A stretch of 64,000 bases of DNA from NCBI RefSeq assembly GCF_001550065.1, contig NZ_LRUB01000012.1:62001-126000 (forward strand). Reading direction: 5' to 3'. Below are positions 52,540 to 60,873 of the stretch, one piece after another (the first letter of the stretch is position 1; each line of letters begins with the position of its first letter). The translations under genes and the position numbers were made by a program. Below the pieces are notes generated by a model. It was given only the letters and a program-made list of their open reading frames with translations. It made no database searches and was not told the DNA's origin. This stretch comes from Kordiimonas lipolytica. Lineage in GTDB: Bacteria; Pseudomonadota; Alphaproteobacteria; Sphingomonadales; Kordiimonadaceae.

Positions 52540-53544
52540 CTATGGCGCAGCATTGACCTGCTTTTCAGCCAGTTCGCTTCTGATTGCCAGCACGGCAGAA
52601 ATAATCTTTCCTGGCCTCTCCAGCGTGAAATTGTGGCTGGCGCCCTCGAGTGTTTCAATCCGGCCGTTGGTGGATATCCGGGCCAGTTCCTGCTGCATTT
52701 CGGCCCAGACAGCTTCTTGCCTCAAGTCGAGCGGCAAGCCGTCTGTGACATTGGTATCGCGTGACAATACAACAAGCGGCATGTCACCCAAGGTACCCGC
52801 GGAGACCGGGCTAAAGTCCCGCTCCAACACGTCCCTGAGCTCCGCGTTCACAGCCAGATGATACTCGGTGTGGACATAGAGCTCCATCAACTGATCGAAT
52901 TCCTGGTCTGAGAGATAGTCGACGCCTTCTTTTGTTATCCAGAAGTCCGCAAGGAAGCGATAATATCCAACTGCTGCCCCAAAGCCCGCGATCAAATCAG
53001 GCTTGCCCGTGGGGAAGCTGTCGTCCTTTGGGAAGCGGCTGTAGCTCTGCTCATGGCTACTATCCAAAAGCACTAACCCAGCAACATGTTCCGGCGACTT
53101 GAGAGCATATTGGCGCACCAGCAGGCCGCCATAGGAATGCCCGACCAGGATAACCGGCTTGCCACCACCCGCCGCATCCACAATGCGCGCCAAGTCCGCA
53201 ACGGCTATATCAAGGTCCAGCTCTCCGTCAAATGGGTCGCTCCAGCCGTATCCGGCACGGTCATAAAGGCAGGTTCTGGTTTCCTTCGAAAGGGGAACGG
53301 CAATATCGGGCCAGGCATAATAGGATATCGCCGACAGCCCAGACACCAGCACAACAGTAGGGCCATCACCATTGCCCCGGCACAGCATATGCAGACGCCT
53401 GTCGCCCACATCCACCATTTCACCCGGCGCGGGGTACTTTTCCGCGCTCCTGACAGTGGCGATCTGGTGATACAGGGCCCATACCCCAACAAGGAGCACC
53501 ACCACCCCAACGAACCTTATCCCGTACTTCTTTATTTGCTGCAT
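52540..53544 (-). CDS. Membrane-anchored alpha/beta hydrolase
   Basis: 334 residues from ATG 53544 (GGGGGAG 6 nt upstream). One N-terminal membrane helix (IRFVGVVVLLVGVWALYH) places the hydrolase domain in the periplasm. Core motifs: VVLVSGLSAISYYAW (oxyanion region), CLYDRAGYGWSD, nucleophile in VGHSYGGLLV, a likely acid Asp in LLDSSHEQS or further on, and His in EGASHNFTLE. Probably an esterase or lipase-like enzyme; the substrate is unknown. It is divergent from rimO. The orphan sensor gene follows 90 nt downstream on the same strand. Confidence 0.87.
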   Translation of the reverse strand: MQQIKKYGIRFVGVVVLLVGVWALYHQIATVRSAEKYPAPGEMVDVGDRRLHMLCRGNGDGPTVVLVSGLSAISYYAWPDIAVPLSKETRTCLYDRAGYGWSDPFDGELDLDIAVADLARIVDAAGGGKPVILVGHSYGGLLVRQYALKSPEHVAGLVLLDSSHEQSYSRFPKDDSFPTGKPDLIAGFGAAVGYYRFLADFWITKEGVDYLSDQEFDQLMELYVHTEYHLAVNAELRDVLERDFSPVSAGTLGDMPLVVLSRDTNVTDGLPLDLRQEAVWAEMQQELARISTNGRIETLEGASHNFTLERPGKIISAVLAIRSELAEKQVNAAP

Positions 53545-53654
53545 TGCTGGCTCCCCCATCCGGTACGCTTCGCGCTGGCAATTCCCCCAGAAACTCTGTA
53601 TAAGCCGCCAAAATTATGACGCTATACAAGTTATTGCAGGATACACACTAAACC

Positions 53655-55004
53655 ATGACCACGCATACTTCAAAAGTCGGTTTTGTGTCCCTTGGCTGCC
53701 CCAAGGCGCTGGTGGACAGCGAGCGGATTCTTACCAAGCTTCGCTCCGAAGGCTATGAGATCGCGACCGAATATGAAGGCGCCGATGTTGTGGTGGTCAA
53801 CACCTGCGGCTTTATCGACAGCGCCAAGGAAGAAAGCTTCAGTGCCATCAAGGAAGCCATGAACGAGAATGGCAAGGTGATTGTGACCGGCTGCCTGGGC
53901 GTGGATGAAGGTGCTGTCAGGGAAGTGGTGCCAGGCGTGCTGGCCGTCACCGGCCCACACCAGTATGAGCAGGTGGTGGGTGAAGTGCACAAGGCTGCGC
54001 CCCAACCACATGACCCCTACACCCATCTGGTGCCTGAAAGCGGCCTCCGCCTCACGCCGCGGCACTATAGCTACCTGAAGATTTCAGAGGGCTGCAACCA
54101 CCGCTGTAAATTCTGCATCATCCCGTCCTTGCGCGGTGACCTGGCGTCCCGTCCGATCCGTGCGGTGCTCCGCGAAGCCGAAAAGCTGGTTGAAGCCGGC
54201 ACGCAGGAACTGCTGGTGATCAGCCAGGACACCAGCGCATACGGCCTTGACCTCAAGCACCAGACCGAGATGTGGAAAGACCGCGAGGTACGCGCCCACA
54301 TGACAGACCTGGCGCGCGAGCTTGGCAACCTGGATGCCTGGGTGCGCCTGCATTATGTTTACCCTTACCCGCATGTGGATGACGTGATCCCGCTGATGGC
54401 AGAAGGCAAGATCCTGCCCTATCTGGATATCCCGTTCCAGCATGCGAACCGCGACGTCTTGCGCGCCATGCGCCGCCCGGCCAATGAAGCCAAGGTTCTG
54501 GAGCGCATTCAGAACTGGCGTAAGATTGTTCCGGAAATCGTCATCCGGTCCACCTTCATTGTCGGCTTCCCCGGCGAGACGGAGGAACAGTTCCAGTATC
54601 TTCTGGACTGGATGCAGGAAGCCAGGCTCGACCGCGTCGGCTGCTTCAAGTATGAGCCGGTGGAGGGTGCTGCTGCAAACGCGCTGCCAAACCCCGTGCC
54701 CGAGGAAGTAAAGCAGGAACGCTGGGAGCGCTTCATGGAAGTGCAGGCGAAAATCTCTGCTGAAAAGCTGAAGAACCGGGTCGGCATGGAAATGGCTGTG
54801 CTGATTGATGAGGTCTCGGACGAAGGTGCCGTGGGCCGCACATACGCCGACGCGCCAGAGATCGATGGCCAGGTACACCTTGAAGGTGCGACCGAGCTTT
54901 CACCGGGCGACATGGTCATGGCGCACATTGACGCCAGCGACGACTATGACCTTCATGGCCATGTGGTGGCCGACGAAGACGAGGACGACGACTGGGACTG
55001 GTAA
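53655..55004 (+). CDS. rimO: Ribosomal protein S12 methylthiotransferase RimO
   Basis: 449 residues. It adds a methylthio group to Asp89 of S12. Seen: cluster cysteines in [27 protein letters not shown] and VTGCLG; the radical SAM motif [20 protein letters not shown]; and a C-terminal TRAM domain. The P-K-A-x-V-D-S-E start separates it from MiaB and MtaB. It ends in an acidic tail ([10 protein letters not shown]). Monocistronic, between the divergent hydrolase and a convergent binding-protein gene. Start ATG 53655. Confidence 0.97.
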   Translation: MTTHTSKVGFVSLGCPKALVDSERILTKLRSEGYEIATEYEGADVVVVNTCGFIDSAKEESFSAIKEAMNENGKVIVTGCLGVDEGAVREVVPGVLAVTGPHQYEQVVGEVHKAAPQPHDPYTHLVPESGLRLTPRHYSYLKISEGCNHRCKFCIIPSLRGDLASRPIRAVLREAEKLVEAGTQELLVISQDTSAYGLDLKHQTEMWKDREVRAHMTDLARELGNLDAWVRLHYVYPYPHVDDVIPLMAEGKILPYLDIPFQHANRDVLRAMRRPANEAKVLERIQNWRKIVPEIVIRSTFIVGFPGETEEQFQYLLDWMQEARLDRVGCFKYEPVEGAAANALPNPVPEEVKQERWERFMEVQAKISAEKLKNRVGMEMAVLIDEVSDEGAVGRTYADAPEIDGQVHLEGATELSPGDMVMAHIDASDDYDLHGHVVADEDEDDDWDW

Positions 55005-55019
55005 GCCAGCCCCTCACGT

Positions 55020-55757
55020 CTAGCGCGGCGCTGTCATTTCGCCTGCACGCAGAAGCGCATCATAGGCCTGGCGAATTTTGGCGCGCACGCCCGCTGGCAC
55101 TTGCCGCCCCGCCGCCAAATAGAAGCCGCCCTCATAAGGCACCCGCATGGCGTCCCGGAAAAAGGCGGCTGACAGGCCAGCCTGCTTCAACTGGGCCTGA
55201 TGACCCTCCCGATCGTTGAAATAAACGTCAGCACGCCCGGCCAGCACCATCTGCAGGTCTAGAATTCCCTGGTTCGGCAACCGCGTGATCTTGTCTGCCG
55301 GCACACCCATCCAGGCCAAAATCTCGCAGCTGATATTGGCGGTAACGCAAGCCGTACGCAAATCCCCTGCTTTCAATGCTTCAAGCGTAACTTCACGGCT
55401 GTCTTCAGCGCGGGTGAACAGGTGGTATTCAGACCGCATGAGCGGCATCAACCAGTCATAGAAGCGGTCCCGCTCAGGCGTGCGGGCAAGCGTGAAGATC
55501 AGGGCATTGTTATCTGATTTCGACAGCTGAACAGCGCGCGACCAGGGTACCAGCCTGATCTGATAATCAAGTCCTGTCCGGTCAAGAACCTTGCGCACCC
55601 TTTCCGTAGACGTGCCTGTAACTTCACCGTCATGGCCACGATAGTTATAGGGTGGGAAATCTTCGGTGTAGACGACAAGGCCTGTCGCGCGCGCCAAGGG
55701 CGCCAGCAACAGCAAACCAACCACGAACCAAATTGCGAGAGAAAGAAATCTGAACAC
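55020..55757 (-). CDS. Periplasmic binding-type protein (Cx6C family)
   Basis: 245 residues, probably from GTG 55757 (no strong ribosome site). A signal peptide (FLSLAIWFVVGLLLLAP) is followed by GLVVYTEDFPPYNY, LVPWSRAVQLSK and LIFTLARTPERDRFYDWL. The shared disulfide candidate is TACVTANISC (C137, C144). The C-terminal segment FYLAAGRQVPAGVRAKIRQAY matches its relatives. Closest in pattern to the 264-residue protein at 56973. A CtrA-like box lies 74 nt upstream. SBP_bac_3-like; ligand unknown and no transporter partner. Confidence 0.78.
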   Translation of the reverse strand: MFRFLSLAIWFVVGLLLLAPLARATGLVVYTEDFPPYNYRGHDGEVTGTSTERVRKVLDRTGLDYQIRLVPWSRAVQLSKSDNNALIFTLARTPERDRFYDWLMPLMRSEYHLFTRAEDSREVTLEALKAGDLRTACVTANISCEILAWMGVPADKITRLPNQGILDLQMVLAGRADVYFNDREGHQAQLKQAGLSAAFFRDAMRVPYEGGFYLAAGRQVPAGVRAKIRQAYDALLRAGEMTAPR

Positions 55758-55830
55758 GCTATACTACTACCAAATCACTCAACTATTCGACCGTCTCCCA
55801 AACGCATCAAGAGCCTATATCAGCCCGTTT

Positions 55831-55847
55831 CAACAATTGGTTAACAG
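55831..55847 (-). promoter_or_regulatory. CtrA-like site upstream of binding-protein gene (copy 1)
   Basis: CAACAATTGGTTAACAG on plus; read on minus it gives TTAA-CCAATTG-TTGA, close to the CtrA consensus TTAA-N7-TTAA. It lies 74 nt before the GTG at 55757. A 16/17 match occurs before the gene at 56973-57767. Confidence 0.45.
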
Positions 55848-55861
55848 TCGGCCTAAGGGCT

Positions 55862-56887
55862 TCAGGAATCAAACTCAGCTGGCGCCGCTTCTTCGGCCTC
55901 AGGCAACATATACCCCCGCGCCTCAAGCGGCAGCCCCATGATATCCACCATGCGTTTATTTACCTGGCGAAGGAACGGAAACAATAGGGCCTCGGTCTGT
56001 TCGCTCAGGCTATAGTCAAGCGACACATCAGGCTCATGCTTCACCGCCTCCTTGGCGGCGCCGACAAGCGCCATGATACTGCCGACACGGACTTCTTCGG
56101 CCTGCAGCAGGTCGTCAAAAATTGGGCGATTTGCCTCCAGCGTCGTCATGTCATCGGCGCCAAAAATCAGGCTTCGGTCACCGCTCAGGTCGATACCCTG
56201 CCGCAGATACAGGCGCTGGAAATGATAGGCTTCGGCATCAGACAATTCATTTTCGACGTCGGTCAGTTCCGCATCGATCTCGATACCATGGCGCTCCAGA
56301 ACGTCGTGAAGCGCCCGCGGGTTTGCCGCCAGATCTTCATAAAGCACGATTTCAAGTTTGTGGAAATGAGCCGCTGCCACGCCGGCCAGCGACACATGAT
56401 CCAGGCATGACATCAGCCCCTTGCTGCCACGCAGCAGGTGATATTTGACGAAATTGTCGAAGCTGGCGCGCAGCCCGTCATGGACCAAAGCGTGCTTATA
56501 GGAGGCACGCAGAAAATCAAGCTGCTCACGAATTACAAGGACAACAACCGTGTCCTCGGGCATCACAGCCTTGAGGCGCACCATGTGGCTGTCGTAGCCG
56601 TCGCCCGACTGGCTGACGATATTGTCGTCACTGACAATCAGGACGTCGGCGCCGTTTTCCTCGGCGCTTTCAAGCCCGAGCCGGAAAACGGTAGCCACCA
56701 GGTCCGAATTATAATGGTAACTCGGGATTTGCAGCAGTTCGGTCTCAAGGGCGAATTGCACTTGGCTGGGGACATGGCTTGTTGGCCCCTTGCCCAGATA
56801 GAAATTATTGCTCTCATCTGCAAGGAACATGTCCCGAATGGCGGACGCCCGCGCTGTGGGCATCCCAATATGCAGCAAACCTTTCAT
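55862..56887 (-). CDS. Sulfotransferase-like protein with degenerate P-loop
   Basis: 341 residues, ATG 56887 with AAGGGGACC upstream. The start GLLHIGMPTARASAIRDMF has the sulfotransferase loop layout (H-x-G-x-P) but lacks the Lys and the Thr pair that bind PAPS. The segment LVIREQLDFLRASY (117-130) fits the 3'-phosphate site, and GLRASF (138-143) is identical to a hexapeptide of the 275-residue protein at 38578. No signal peptide. It sits between two Cx6C binding-protein genes on the same strand. It may be an inactive or differently acting relative. Confidence in the superfamily is moderate. Confidence 0.45.
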   Translation of the reverse strand: MKGLLHIGMPTARASAIRDMFLADESNNFYLGKGPTSHVPSQVQFALETELLQIPSYHYNSDLVATVFRLGLESAEENGADVLIVSDDNIVSQSGDGYDSHMVRLKAVMPEDTVVVLVIREQLDFLRASYKHALVHDGLRASFDNFVKYHLLRGSKGLMSCLDHVSLAGVAAAHFHKLEIVLYEDLAANPRALHDVLERHGIEIDAELTDVENELSDAEAYHFQRLYLRQGIDLSGDRSLIFGADDMTTLEANRPIFDDLLQAEEVRVGSIMALVGAAKEAVKHEPDVSLDYSLSEQTEALLFPFLRQVNKRMVDIMGLPLEARGYMLPEAEEAAPAEFDS

Positions 56888-56972
56888 GCCGGTCCCCTTT
56901 TTATCCGCTGAAAGGTTTTTATTGCACGGAAACCAATGGAAGCCAATGACCTTGGAAAATGAAAGGGGTGGC

Positions 56973-57767
56973 TTAGTACCCGCCTCCTGAGGACGGCTCG
57001 CTACTTACCAACTGATACTCGCCCGACGCCTTCAGCTTTTCGTAGGACGCCTTGATGCGGGTGCGCACGTCCGCTGGCACATTCAGGCCCGACGCCAGAT
57101 AAAAGCCCGCGCGACTATCAAGCCGCATGACAGGTTTGGTCAGGTTCGTCGCGTAGCCTTCCGCTTTGCGGAGCCGCCGGTTCGCTGCGAAATCGCTGAT
57201 ATAGAGGTCAGCCCTGCCAGCCAGCACCATGCGGAAGTCGCCTGTGCCCATCTTTGCGATGGGGGTAATCTTGCCAACCGGCACACCCGCCCAGACAAGA
57301 AGCTCACACGACAGGTCCCCCGACACACAGGTGGCCGTAAACATGCCGGCTTCCAGATTCTCCCGGGTGACCGCACGGGTCTCGTCTGCCCGCGCATAGA
57401 TATGGAAATTTGATTCCGCCAGCAGGACCAGCCAGTCAAAACCATATTCGCGGCGCGGCGTGCGGGTAATGGTGTAAATCAGCGCATCGGGCCTTGTTCG
57501 CACATAATTCATCGCCCGCGCCCAGGGAACGACCTTGATTTCATAGGTCAGCCCGGCAGCGTCCAGCACTTGCCGCACACGTTCTGTTGCCAGTCCGCCA
57601 ACCGTCCCATCGGGCTTTGCATAATTGAAGGGGGGATAGTCTTCGGTATAGACGGTAAGGGTCTGCTCACCGGCAGAAGGCTCTGTTGCCCAAGCCGATG
57701 CTGGCGCAACCCAAAGCCCACCCAGAAGCAAGAACTTCAACAGCCAGAACTTGAATCCACGATGCAT
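56973..57767 (-). CDS. Periplasmic binding-type protein (Cx6C family)
   Basis: 264 residues from ATG 57767 (GGCGGAGTGGG upstream); the longer frame lacks a site. A signal peptide (FKFWLLKFLLLGGLWVAPAS to AWA) leads to LTVYTEDYPPFNY, VVPWARAMNYVR and LIYTITRTPRREYGFDWL. The disulfide candidate is TATCVSGDLSC (C147, C154). The C-terminal part has GFYLASGLNVPADVRTRIKASY. Most like the 245-residue protein at 55020. A near-identical CtrA-like box lies 75 nt upstream. No transport partner. Confidence 0.78.
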   Translation of the reverse strand: MHRGFKFWLLKFLLLGGLWVAPASAWATEPSAGEQTLTVYTEDYPPFNYAKPDGTVGGLATERVRQVLDAAGLTYEIKVVPWARAMNYVRTRPDALIYTITRTPRREYGFDWLVLLAESNFHIYARADETRAVTRENLEAGMFTATCVSGDLSCELLVWAGVPVGKITPIAKMGTGDFRMVLAGRADLYISDFAANRRLRKAEGYATNLTKPVMRLDSRAGFYLASGLNVPADVRTRIKASYEKLKASGEYQLVSSEPSSGGGY

Positions 57768-57841
57768 ACCCACTCCGCCCAATACGGTTGTCAATACGCC
57801 CTACATAAACCGCCTCGCAATTAATCGTAGTCATTAGCCAT

Positions 57842-57858
57842 CAATAATTGGTTAACAG
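57842..57858 (-). promoter_or_regulatory. CtrA-like site upstream of binding-protein gene (copy 2)
   Basis: CAATAATTGGTTAACAG on plus; on minus TTAA-CCAATTA-TTGA. It differs from copy 1 by one base and lies 75 nt before the ATG at 57767, while the sequence around both copies is otherwise unrelated. Confidence 0.45.
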
Positions 57859-57946
57859 CAGGGCCTATGAAGCCACCGCCTCAGCGGTCTATGACGCCTT
57901 CATGGCATCCATGGTGGGGCGAGTATGATGCTATGCCGTCACGCGC

Positions 57947-58759
57947 CTATTCAGGCAGGCTGTCAAGGTCGGCAGCGTCCAGCGTCATGGCAATGCCCGC
58001 CGCCTGCAGCCGGGCCTGTGCTGCAAGGACAGCGGCGCGCAGTTCAGGCTTCAAGCCAAGCCCCGACGCCAGGAACAGGTCCCCGCCCGCGTCCAGCGTC
58101 TTTACTGCCTTGAGGCTATCTGCCGGCACGCCAAGGGCCTTCAGCCGGTACAGATTGTGGATTTTCTCTGCCACATAAAGGTCAGCCCGCCCTGCCAGCA
58201 CCAGCGTCACATCGGGCCGGTTCACTTCCGCGATCCGGTAGATGTATTGCTCAGGTACATTCAGCCCTTTTACCAGCAGGCATGAGATATCATCCACTAG
58301 GCAGGCAATGCGGTAGCCTGCTTTGTTCCAATTTATTTCGCTATCGAAACGATTATCTTCTTGCCTGGCATAAAGCTGAAATTTGATGCTGCCCAGCTGC
58401 ACCAGCCATTCAAACAGGTCTTCCCGTCCCTCTGACCGGGCGATCGTGAAAATAAGCGCATTGTCTTCTTCAAGCGTAGCGCGGTAAGCACGGGTCCAGG
58501 GAACCAGCACGATACGGTACGTCAGCCCTGTCTCGTCCATCAGGCGGCGCACAAGGCGGGTGGACAGGCCATCCAGCTGTCCATCCTTGGTCAGATAACT
58601 ATAGGGTGGGTAGCTTTCAGTATAGATAACAATGTCGGAAGCTGGAGGGTGGGCATGCACTGGCGCACCCAGCAGACCGTTGGCGCAAAATGTAGCCAGA
58701 ACCAACGCCCGGCATCCGGCACTCGCATGTGCCAGCACTCGAAAAAACCTGCGCAACAA
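57947..58759 (-). CDS. Periplasmic binding-type protein (Cx6C family)
   Basis: 270 residues if started by TTG 58759; a GTG at 58738 with AGG 8 nt upstream is as good. A signal peptide ends near GAPVHA. The body shows IVIYTESYPPYSY, LVPWTRAYRATLEEDNALIF and IARSEGREDLFEWL, then the cysteine pair IACLVDDISC (C153, C160). This is the most diverged of the four Cx6C proteins here; it ends with a different tail (LQAAGIAMTLDAADLDSLPE). Upstream is TTAA-N7-ATAA (58855-58869), a weak CtrA-like match. Ligand unknown. Confidence 0.75.
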   Translation of the reverse strand: MLRRFFRVLAHASAGCRALVLATFCANGLLGAPVHAHPPASDIVIYTESYPPYSYLTKDGQLDGLSTRLVRRLMDETGLTYRIVLVPWTRAYRATLEEDNALIFTIARSEGREDLFEWLVQLGSIKFQLYARQEDNRFDSEINWNKAGYRIACLVDDISCLLVKGLNVPEQYIYRIAEVNRPDVTLVLAGRADLYVAEKIHNLYRLKALGVPADSLKAVKTLDAGGDLFLASGLGLKPELRAAVLAAQARLQAAGIAMTLDAADLDSLPE

Positions 58760-58883
58760 GGTTCAGTGGTCCTTTCACTCTGTGCCTCGCCGACGCTCAG
58801 CCTGGCAGGCAACCCCAACCTTTTGAAAGGCTGCCCCAGCATACCGACCACTGATTAATTAAATCATAACAGGGGAAAGCGCC

Positions 58884-59510
58884 TCAGGCCCCAAGCTGGT
58901 ATGGGCCGCCGCGCTCCAGCGCGTGACCATAGGCCGGACGCGCCTGCATGCGTTCCAGATAAGCCTTCAGGTTCGGGAAGGCACCAATGGCCCCGCTGAC
59001 AGCCGCCACTTCAAGCACGAACACCAGCATGATGTCCGCCCCTGTCAGTTGGTCCCTCACAAAGAAATCCCGGTCGCCCAGCCGATCCGACATATAGGAC
59101 AGGTGGTTAGCAATCTCGCTCTGGATGCGCGGTCCAAGCGGTGCTGCCGCGTCCCCAAGCCGCCCGGTGTAGAGCGCCAGCATGAAAGGCAACATGGCAG
59201 AGCCTTCGGCAAAATGCAGCCATTCCATATAAGCATTATAGCCTTGCGCACCCGCCCCGGGGCCGAACTCCCCACCGCCATAGGTGCGGACCAGATAGTC
59301 CACAATCGCGCCGGATTCCGCGATCTTCAGGTCACCGTCTTCCAGCACCGGGCTTTTGCCAAGCGGGTGAACCTGCTTCAGGCTGTCGGGCGCAAGGCGG
59401 GTTTCCTTATCCCGCTGATAAGGCACAATCTCATACTCAAGGCCCATTTCCTCCAGTATCCAGAGGATACGCTGAGACCGCGAATTGTTGAGATGATGCA
59501 CCCTGATCAT
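58884..59510 (-). CDS. Glutathione S-transferase family protein
   Basis: 208 residues from ATG 59510 (GGAGGGAGC upstream). The N-terminal thioredoxin fold shows VHHLNNSRSQRILWILEEMG, with the Ser/Asn catalytic region, and the glutathione-binding HPLGKSPVLEDGDLKIAESG with cis-Pro and the Glu-Ser pair. The C-terminal helical domain has the N-capping GADIMLVFVLEVA. Cytosolic, probably dimeric; the substrate is unknown. Divergent from the decarboxylase gene at 59698, so the two promoters and the decarboxylase leader share about 190 nt. Confidence 0.93.
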   Translation of the reverse strand: MIRVHHLNNSRSQRILWILEEMGLEYEIVPYQRDKETRLAPDSLKQVHPLGKSPVLEDGDLKIAESGAIVDYLVRTYGGGEFGPGAGAQGYNAYMEWLHFAEGSAMLPFMLALYTGRLGDAAAPLGPRIQSEIANHLSYMSDRLGDRDFFVRDQLTGADIMLVFVLEVAAVSGAIGAFPNLKAYLERMQARPAYGHALERGGPYQLGA

Positions 59511-59603
59511 GAGCTCTGCTCCCTCCTGCATTTTTCCTTATTTCAAGAAATAGGGCCTTTTGCTCCGCTGCCCAACCATATCTTGAGGGTCGCATTATTC
59601 ATT

Positions 59604-59690
59604 TGGGCCTTCCCGCAATTATGGTATTTTACCCCTCCCCGGACGACCGGGCCGGCATAATGCCACCAATGCGCTTTACAGGAAGGCCCA
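59604..59690 (+). promoter_or_regulatory. Folded leader sequestering the ribosome site of the decarboxylase
   Basis: TGGGCCTTCC (59604-59613) pairs perfectly with GGAAGGCCCA (59681-59690), which contains the likely Shine-Dalgarno GGAAGG, 11 nt before ATG 59698. Inside are hairpins CCCGG-ACGA-CCGGG (59638-59651) and GGCA-TAA-TGCC (59654-59664). The layout is riboswitch-like. A speF RNA motif is known before alphaproteobacterial ornithine decarboxylase genes; whether this is speF was not checked. Confidence 0.6.
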
Positions 59691-59697
59691 CGCGCCA

Positions 59698-60861
59698 ATG
59701 AGTGCCCAAATCGAAGACTATTATTCGCCAGAGACGTTCAACCGCATCAAAGCCCTTGCCGACACACATGAGACCCCGTTTCTTGTGGTGGATACCGGCA
59801 TGGTTGATGAGGCCTATGATGACCTCAGCCAAAAGTTTCCCACCGCAAAAATCTATTATGCGGTGAAGGCGAACCCAGCGCCCGAGATTATCGGCCTGTT
59901 GAAGGACAAAGGGTCAAATTTTGATATCGCCTCCATCTATGAGCTGGACCGCGTGCTTGAAGCCGGCGTATCCCCTGACCGCCTGAGCTATGGCAACACC
60001 ATAAAAAAGGCGAAGGACATCCGCTATTTCTATGAACGCGGGGTACGCCTGTTCGCGACAGATTCAGAAGCAGACCTGAGGAATATCGCCAAAGCCGCTC
60101 CGGGCGCCAAGGTCTATGCCCGCGTGCTGACAGAAGGCACCCACACCGCCGATTGGCCCCTGAGCCGCAAGTTCGGTTGCCAGAACGATATGGCGATCGA
60201 CCTGATGATCCTGGCGCGCGACCTGGGGCTGGAGCCTTATGGCATTTCCTTCCATGTTGGGTCCCAGCAGCGCGACATCGGCGCGTGGGATGCGGCCATC
60301 GCGAAAGTGTCCAATATATTCGAGCGCCTCAAACTTGAGGACGGCATTGAGCTGAAGATGATCAACATGGGCGGCGGCTTCCCCGGTGCCTACACCATGC
60401 GCGCCCATGAGCTTGAAACCTATGCCCAGGAAATCACCCGCTTCCTTCAGGAAGATTTCGGCGACGACATGCCTGAAATTATCCTGGAACCGGGCCGGTC
60501 TATGGTGGCCAACGCCGGTGTCTTGGTGAGCGAAGTGGTGCTGATCTCACGTAAGGCCCGCACGTCCCTGCACCGCTGGGTGTTCACGGACGTGGGCAAG
60601 TTTTCCGGCCTTATTGAAACCATGGACGAAGCCATCAAATACCCGATCTACACCGAAAAACAGGGCGAAATGGAAGAGGCGATCATCGCCGGCCCAACCT
60701 GCGACAGCGCCGACATCATGTATGAAGACGCGAAGGTGCCCCTGCCGCTTAATCTCGCGATCGGGGATCGGCTTTACTGGTTCTCAACCGGCGCCTACAC
60801 CACGAGCTATAGCGCCATTGAGTTCAACGGCTTCCCGCCGCTGAAAGCCTATTATATCTAA
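59698..60861 (+). CDS. Ornithine/lysine decarboxylase, alanine-racemase fold
   Basis: 387 residues, ATG 59698. PLP-dependent, group IV (eukaryotic ODC-like). The Schiff-base Lys57 lies in KIYYAVKANPAPE; further motifs are FDIASIYELDRVLEAG, SFHVGSQQ, NMGGGFPGAYT, PGRSMVANAG (PLP phosphate region) and the C-terminal active-site Cys in GPTCDSADIMYED. It makes putrescine or cadaverine for polyamine synthesis; many alphaproteobacterial members use both substrates. Diaminopimelate decarboxylase (lysA) is a relative but normally has a longer N-terminus and different specificity residues. The leader can hide its ribosome site, suggesting control at translation, perhaps by polyamines. Confidence 0.92.
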   Translation: MSAQIEDYYSPETFNRIKALADTHETPFLVVDTGMVDEAYDDLSQKFPTAKIYYAVKANPAPEIIGLLKDKGSNFDIASIYELDRVLEAGVSPDRLSYGNTIKKAKDIRYFYERGVRLFATDSEADLRNIAKAAPGAKVYARVLTEGTHTADWPLSRKFGCQNDMAIDLMILARDLGLEPYGISFHVGSQQRDIGAWDAAIAKVSNIFERLKLEDGIELKMINMGGGFPGAYTMRAHELETYAQEITRFLQEDFGDDMPEIILEPGRSMVANAGVLVSEVVLISRKARTSLHRWVFTDVGKFSGLIETMDEAIKYPIYTEKQGEMEEAIIAGPTCDSADIMYEDAKVPLPLNLAIGDRLYWFSTGAYTTSYSAIEFNGFPPLKAYYI

Positions 60862-60873
60862 GGCCTATTACAT

